Shown here: positions 22,535-26,943 of the stretch, in pieces
Position numbering within the stretch: position 1 is the stretch's first letter
Layout: each line of letters begins with the position of its first letter
Source of the DNA: a virus
Direction: 5' to 3' (one strand)
IMG/VR virus record: IMGVR_UViG_3300020439_002114
Coordinates: 1 to 26,943 of that record
DNA length: 26,943 bases
Notes under the pieces: model-generated
What the model saw: only the letters and a program-made list of their open reading frames with translations
What the model was told of the DNA's origin: nothing
Databases searched by the model: none
Made by a program: the position numbers and the translations under genes

Positions 22535-23727
22535 TGAAAGAAACAATACCTTTATTTAAAGTATTCATGTCCCCTACAGCCAAAGATAAAGCTGGTGAGG
22601 TTTTAGATAGTGGATACATCGGACAAGGACCTAAAGTTGATGAGTTTGAAAAACAGATTGGTGATTACTTTGGTAACAACAAAGTAATTACAACTAATGC
22701 TGGAACATCAGCTTTACATTTAGCATTACACTTATTGAAAAAACCAAAACCAAATTGGAATGAGGATGTATTTCAAGGTGTAGCATTTGTATCTCACAAT
22801 TGGCCTGGCATAGAGGATGGTGATGAAGTTCTTGCTACACCACTAACTTGTACTGCATCTAATTGGCCAATCGTAGCAAACAATCTTAAAATCAAATGGG
22901 TAGATATTGACCCAACAACTTTGAATATGGATTTGGAAGATTTAGAAAGAAAGATGACTCCAAAAACCAAAGCTATTATGGGAGTTCATTGGGGTGGATA
23001 TCCATTAGACTTGGATGAGATTAGAAATATCAGAGCAAGATTTAGAAAAGAACATGGATGGGCACCAGCACTAATTGAAGATGGAGCACATTCGTTTGGT
23101 ACTAAGTACAAAGGAAAGTATTTAGGTAACCACGGAAACTTTGTAATGAATTCATTACAAGCTATCAAACACATCACATCAGTTGATGGTGGTTTACTTT
23201 ACTGTCCACATGATGAGTTGTACGAAAGAGCAAAGTTACTTAGATGGTATGGTATTGATAGAAATCCAAAAGGTAGAACTGATTTCAGATGTGAGGCAGA
23301 CATACCAGAGTGGGGATTTAAGTTTCATATGAATGATGTATGTGCAGCTATCGGTATGGAAAACTTCAAACATATGGATAGATTGGTAAGTAGACATAAA
23401 GAAAATGCAGCTTACTATGATTTAAGATTACAGAATGTAGATGGAGTTACACTTCTAAAAAGAGAAGAAGGATTTGAATCAGCATTTTGGATTTACTCAC
23501 TATTGGTTGATGATAGACCTTCATTCTATGAGTATATGAAAGAGTGTAACATTATGGTATCTCAAGTGCATGAAAGAAATGATAAGCATAGTTGTATGGC
23601 TGAGTTCCAAACAGAGTTACCAAACTTAGAAAAAACAATCGGACACGTTGTATCTATACCAGTTGGTTGGTGGGTAACTGATGAGCAAAGAGAATATATT
23701 GTAGATTGTATTAGAAAATGGAAGTAA
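22534..23727 (+). CDS. DegT/DnrJ/EryC1-family sugar aminotransferase
   Basis: This PLP enzyme transfers an amino group to a keto sugar nucleotide. Visible features are the SGYIGQGPKVDEFEK opening, the phosphate-binding TTNAGTSALHLAL block, EDGAHSFG, whose Asp binds the pyridine nitrogen, and the Schiff-base lysine in SLQAIKHITSVDGG (residue 212 from this start). VHWGGYPLDLDEI is also typical of the group. The ATG at 22534 overlaps the preceding TAA (TAATG); a start at 22525 would add three residues. Length about 397 is usual. The gene after it is an acetyltransferase, suggesting that an N-acylated amino sugar is made. No 4,6-dehydratase gene is in the window, so the keto sugar must come from host or elsewhere in the phage. 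Confidence 0.93.
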   Translation: MKETIPLFKVFMSPTAKDKAGEVLDSGYIGQGPKVDEFEKQIGDYFGNNKVITTNAGTSALHLALHLLKKPKPNWNEDVFQGVAFVSHNWPGIEDGDEVLATPLTCTASNWPIVANNLKIKWVDIDPTTLNMDLEDLERKMTPKTKAIMGVHWGGYPLDLDEIRNIRARFRKEHGWAPALIEDGAHSFGTKYKGKYLGNHGNFVMNSLQAIKHITSVDGGLLYCPHDELYERAKLLRWYGIDRNPKGRTDFRCEADIPEWGFKFHMNDVCAAIGMENFKHMDRLVSRHKENAAYYDLRLQNVDGVTLLKREEGFESAFWIYSLLVDDRPSFYEYMKECNIMVSQVHERNDKHSCMAEFQTELPNLEKTIGHVVSIPVGWWVTDEQREYIVDCIRKWK

Positions 23728-24146
23728 GATTACACCCTTTACGGAAAACAGATTTAAAGTTCTTATTAGAAATACGGAATCACGAATCAACTCGTTCACA
23801 ATTGAAGAATGATACTATTTTCACTTTAGAGGAATGTGAAAAATGGTTTGAAAATTTATCATCACCTTGGTTTGTAATAGTTGATGAAGATTTACTGAGA
23901 GTGGGATACTTCAGAACAGATGGAGATGTAATTGGGTGTGATATTCATCCTGATTTTAGAAGAATGGGATACGCAAGAAGAGCATACAAAGAATATCTAA
24001 AGGATACAGATTATGCTGAGTTGGATGTATTTGAAGATAATCATGCAAAAACACTTTATGAAGAATTAGGATTCAAAGAAACTGGTGAAGTACAATTTAT
24101 AAGAGGTAGAAAATATTTAAAAATGATTTATGAAAATAGGAATTAA
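23718..24146 (+). CDS. GNAT-family N-acetyltransferase
   Basis: The 142-residue protein has the GNAT acetyl-CoA site RRMGYA (81-86; RRxGxA) after a CDIHPDF strand, and the closing motif DNHAKTLYEELGF (107-119). The opening VRLHPLRKTDLKFLLEIRNHESTRSQL resembles sugar acetyltransferases such as PseH and WecD. It follows the DegT aminotransferase with a ten-base overlap, so the likely task is acylation of the new amino group. A protein-acetylating role is less likely but cannot be excluded. Confidence 0.87.
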   Translation: MEVRLHPLRKTDLKFLLEIRNHESTRSQLKNDTIFTLEECEKWFENLSSPWFVIVDEDLLRVGYFRTDGDVIGCDIHPDFRRMGYARRAYKEYLKDTDYAELDVFEDNHAKTLYEELGFKETGEVQFIRGRKYLKMIYENRN

Positions 24147-24804
24147 TTTAGTTGGTGTATCTTACAATAACGCTATAGAAGGTGGTAGATTAAGAGATTA
24201 CGAAAACTCTATAAATAATTTTTATAAGAATGTAGTAAATCCATTGAGAAAAGATGGACACGAAGTTAAGTTTTATCTTTTCAGTTATAGTAATGAAAAA
24301 CAAAATAAAATAGTTGAGGATTACTCACCAGCAATTAAGCACACTTTTGTAGAACCTGATTACAATAAATTGGGTGGTGGTGATAGAATGGGTAATGGTA
24401 TGAAAATTATGACTGTTTCCTATTTGAATAGTTTACAACAACTATATAATGAGGATTTAGATTTAGTAATATCCACAAGATATGATATCAACTTTTTCAG
24501 AAACCCATTTGAAGAATATAATTATGATTTTACAAAATGTAGTTTCCTTTGGAGAGAGCCAGAGTTTATGGATTTACCTATAGTTAATGATACATTCATA
24601 GTATTTCCATATAAAATGTTAGAATCATTTTTTGATGCGGTGGTTGAGATGGAAACAAATCCCCCACATGGAGTGAACTCTGGAATGCATAACTTATACT
24701 TACCAATGGTAAATCAAGTTGGTGAGGATAATGTTGTATGGTTAGATGATGAATTTAAATCAGCAGTAGATAATAGTTTATATAAATTAGAAAGAACAGA
24801 ATGA
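24130..24804 (+). CDS. Glycosyltransferase-like protein with STRYDI motif
   Basis: The 224-residue protein is a relative of the product of 21860-22534: same length, same start pattern (IGINLVGV, about 3-10), HEVKFYLFSYS (44-54) and DLVISTRYDI (111-120) in the same order. Differences are large, so the two are old paralogues. GVNSGMHNLYLP around 205 may correspond to the acceptor side. It overlaps the acetyltransferase gene by 17 bases and the oxygenase gene by four. Confidence 0.6.
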   Translation: MKIGINLVGVSYNNAIEGGRLRDYENSINNFYKNVVNPLRKDGHEVKFYLFSYSNEKQNKIVEDYSPAIKHTFVEPDYNKLGGGDRMGNGMKIMTVSYLNSLQQLYNEDLDLVISTRYDINFFRNPFEEYNYDFTKCSFLWREPEFMDLPIVNDTFIVFPYKMLESFFDAVVEMETNPPHGVNSGMHNLYLPMVNQVGEDNVVWLDDEFKSAVDNSLYKLERTE

Positions 24805-25436
24805 TAAAAACACATAAAATTAAGTACGATACTTCAAAGTATCAATTCAGACCTTTGATTAAAAAAATCTTAGGTGAGAAGAGTTTAGAAAATTTACATG
24901 AGGTTAAAAAGTATGAAAGATATACTGAACCAACAGACCAAGCTACGATGTGGCATAAAACTTATTATGATAAATTCAAAGAAGAGTTTTATCCTTTGTA
25001 CAAACAATTTATAGAAGAATTTGTAAAACCTCAATTTGAATATGATGAAATCATTTATCAAAAGATTCCTACATTCAGAGTTCATCAAGTTGATAACTTA
25101 GGAGTTGGTGAGTGGCATAGAGATAGAGATTACAATCACGGAGTAGATGAGATTAACTTATGGTTACCATTTACTGATGCATATGGAACGAATACAATAT
25201 GGATGGAATCAGAAGAGGGTAAAGAAGATTTCAAAGGTTACGATGTATCTTATGGTGAAATTTTAGTATTTAGTGGACCTAATCTTTTACATGGTAATCA
25301 AACAAACGAAGAAAAAGATACGAGATGTTCTATTGATTTTAGAATCGTACATCCTGATAACTTCAAAACATCAGATAAAGGTAGTGTTACTGCAAATGTT
25401 AAATTTAAAGTTGGTGGTTATTTCGAAAAATTATGA
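24801..25436 (+). CDS. 2-oxoglutarate/Fe(II)-dependent oxygenase
   Basis: The 211-residue protein has the iron triad H106-x-D108 in EWHRDRDYNHG and H164 in PNLLHGNQTNEEKDTR, with R175 as the likely 2-oxoglutarate-binding arginine. The double-stranded beta-helix pattern (INLWLPFTDAYGTNTIWMES, then GEILVFSGPNLLHG) is typical of the phytanoyl-CoA/StrG-like branch that hydroxylates or oxidises small molecules, including sugars of antibiotics. In this cluster a sugar or sugar-nucleotide substrate is plausible; a protein or nucleobase substrate is not ruled out. Four-base overlaps on both sides. Confidence 0.8.
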   Translation: MIKTHKIKYDTSKYQFRPLIKKILGEKSLENLHEVKKYERYTEPTDQATMWHKTYYDKFKEEFYPLYKQFIEEFVKPQFEYDEIIYQKIPTFRVHQVDNLGVGEWHRDRDYNHGVDEINLWLPFTDAYGTNTIWMESEEGKEDFKGYDVSYGEILVFSGPNLLHGNQTNEEKDTRCSIDFRIVHPDNFKTSDKGSVTANVKFKVGGYFEKL

Positions 25437-26194
25437 GTAAATTAATAAGTGGTTATTGGTGGGCATGGAGAGAAACCGAAGCAGGTAAGAAATCTATGCA
25501 AACTCTTAGAAAGTTTTATCCTGATGCTGACCTTTTTATCAATGTAGATTATGAAGGTGATGTAGAAGGATATACTAAAGTTGGTGAAGAGTTAGGAGCA
25601 ACTGTTACTCGTAATAACTTTCAGTTAGGATATTGTGGAAACTTTGGTGATAGAGATATAGGATATGAGCATTGGACTAAAGAAAAAGCAGTAGAGTGGT
25701 TGAGAGGAGTTTATGAAGCATGTAAGAAAACTGATTCAAAATACATAATGTTATTTGAAGAAGATGATTTTGTATTAAAACCAATCAGTATTTTAAATGA
25801 AGAATTTTCTATGGCTATACATCCAACCGCACCATCACCAACTGGTAGAATGAGACCAAATGCTATACCTTACCAATTCAAAGAATATGCTGAAGCAGTT
25901 GGTGGTGTTGGTGATTCACCAGGTTACGCAAGTGGTGGTGGTACTATTTTTAATAGAACACAATTTATTGATAGTTACGAAAGAGCATTAGATTTATACA
26001 CAAAAAACTTTGATGAGTTTTGTAAAACAAGTAAAATATACGGATGGCAAGATTTCTTATTTCAGTATGTTATGCAATTAGCTGGATATAAAATTATTCA
26101 AAACCCAAAATTATGTGAACTTTGGGAAGTACCAAACTTTGAAGGATTTGAAATTTTGACTGGATGTAAACAACCAGAATTAGTAGAATTATGA
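25433..26194 (+). CDS. Glycosyltransferase-like protein with EEDDF motif
   Basis: The 253-residue protein looks like a GT-A enzyme. YIMLFEEDDFVL (104-115) supplies the acidic metal site (EEDDF, 109-113) after a hydrophobic strand, as in glycosyltransferase family 2 and related clans. The N-terminus (LISGYWWAWRETEAGKK) is Trp-rich. SGGGTIFNRTQFIDSYERAL (about 167-186) is like the acceptor-side helix of GT-A enzymes. No membrane helix or signal peptide. It overlaps the oxygenase and the following gene by four bases each. Confidence 0.65.
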   Translation: MSKLISGYWWAWRETEAGKKSMQTLRKFYPDADLFINVDYEGDVEGYTKVGEELGATVTRNNFQLGYCGNFGDRDIGYEHWTKEKAVEWLRGVYEACKKTDSKYIMLFEEDDFVLKPISILNEEFSMAIHPTAPSPTGRMRPNAIPYQFKEYAEAVGGVGDSPGYASGGGTIFNRTQFIDSYERALDLYTKNFDEFCKTSKIYGWQDFLFQYVMQLAGYKIIQNPKLCELWEVPNFEGFEILTGCKQPELVEL

Positions 26195-26943
26195 TTATAT
26201 TAGGATGTATAACAAAATATAAACCAGAAGATATCAAACCTTATGTAGAATCAATCGAACAGAGCGGTTTTAAGGGGAGAAAGGTAATGATGGTATATGA
26301 TATACCACAAGAGACAATTGATTATCTTAAATCAAAAGAATGGGAGTTGTATCAGAACGAATTACAACAACATATCATCTTACAAAGATTTAGAGATATC
26401 TACAAATTATTAGAGCAATTCCCAAACGAAACTATTATATGGACTGATGTTAAAGATGTGATATTTCAAAAAGACCCAACTGAATGGATTGAAAAGAATA
26501 TGAAATGTTCTATAATGGCATTCTCAGAATCAATCACAATGAAAGATGACCCTTGGGCTTGTGTAAATAGTGGTACTTCTTTTCCTATGGAATGGGAGTG
26601 GTTACAAAATAAAACTTCCTATTGTGCAGGAACAATTGTAGGAGATTCAGAATATCTTAGAGATTTATTTATAAACATTTACAGATGGAGTATGACAACA
26701 TCTAATCCAGACCAACTTTCAGACCAAGCTGCATATAATGTTTTAATTAATCAGTACTCATGGATAGATTGTGTACAAAAAGTAAATCAAGAAGAAGGAT
26801 TTGTAACACAATTAGGAACTGTGTTGGTAAAGAAAGATGAGTTCAAAGATGTACTATTAGAACCAACACCAATTGTAGATGAAAATTATATTGTAAAGAA
26901 TCAAAAAGGAGAAGTATTTCCATTGGTTCATCAGTATGATAGA
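26191..26943 (+). CDS. Glycosyltransferase-like protein with TDVKDVIF motif, 3' end missing
   Basis: The open frame starts at ATG 26191 (overlapping the previous TGA) and runs to the last base, giving 251 residues with no stop, so the gene continues beyond the window. IIWTDVKDVIFQKDP (82-96) has the DxxD metal site and strand pattern of GT-A transferases of the DVxDVxFQ type, common in phage and capsule clusters. A cysteine-containing region (CVNSGTSF, then YCAGTIVG) follows, as in these enzymes, where it binds the acceptor sugar. It ends at VHQYDR in the window. Confidence 0.7.
   Translation, partial: MIILGCITKYKPEDIKPYVESIEQSGFKGRKVMMVYDIPQETIDYLKSKEWELYQNELQQHIILQRFRDIYKLLEQFPNETIIWTDVKDVIFQKDPTEWIEKNMKCSIMAFSESITMKDDPWACVNSGTSFPMEWEWLQNKTSYCAGTIVGDSEYLRDLFINIYRWSMTTSNPDQLSDQAAYNVLINQYSWIDCVQKVNQEEGFVTQLGTVLVKKDEFKDVLLEPTPIVDENYIVKNQKGEVFPLVHQYDR

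Overview
The window looks like part of the genome of a tailed phage with a T4-type replication module. It opens inside a family B DNA polymerase (gp43-like). A sliding clamp (gp45), clamp loader large subunit (gp44), clamp loader small subunit (gp62) and DnaB-type helicase (gp41) follow, all on the + strand and tightly packed. The DNA is AT-rich. Two observations suggest a Bacteroidota host. Several promoters fit the TTTG / 20-base spacer / TAnnTTTG pattern of that phylum, and a small histone-H1-like protein of a type common there is encoded at 6180-6350. This host call is inference; no marker gene fixes it.

Layout. (1) 1-6350: replisome genes, interrupted by a DUF4338/DruA-like gene between clamp and clamp loader and a small zinc-ribbon gene between the two loader subunits. 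(2) 6364-10432: deoxynucleotide supply, with class I ribonucleotide reductase beta (NrdB), compact alpha (NrdA) and a thioredoxin. A GAMT/RMT2-like methyltransferase and a SET-domain protein sit between the two reductase genes. (3) 10433-13596: a small HTH protein, two tandem Mom-like DNA-modification proteins, a 50-residue ORF, a Cas4/RecB-like Fe-S nuclease, a ribbon-helix-helix regulator and a 45-residue ORF. (4) 13607 to the window end: about 13.3 kb in which every gene touches or overlaps the next. It holds nine glycosyltransferase-like genes and one gene each for a HAD-nucleotidyltransferase fusion, a DegT aminotransferase, a GNAT acetyltransferase, a 2OG-Fe(II) oxygenase, a GDPD-like protein and an NPPF methyltransferase. 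A GroES-like co-chaperonin gene lies in the middle.

How the parts may work together. Regions 1 and 2 would make phage DNA and its precursors. The two Mom-like genes, and possibly the DruA-like gene, are candidates for chemical modification or protection of that DNA. Region 4 could build and attach an unusual amino-sugar-containing glycan, to a virion protein, the host envelope or modified DNA; the sequence does not say which. The GroES-like protein probably helps host GroEL fold phage proteins, as T4 gp31 does.

Promoter-like sites lie before gp45, gp41, the H1-like gene, the 50-residue ORF and (weakly) the RHH gene, and one lies inside the thioredoxin gene. No intergenic gap reaches 300 bases; the largest is about 90 bases. 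I saw no tRNA, rRNA, CRISPR array, IS element or convincing terminator. All supported genes are on the + strand.
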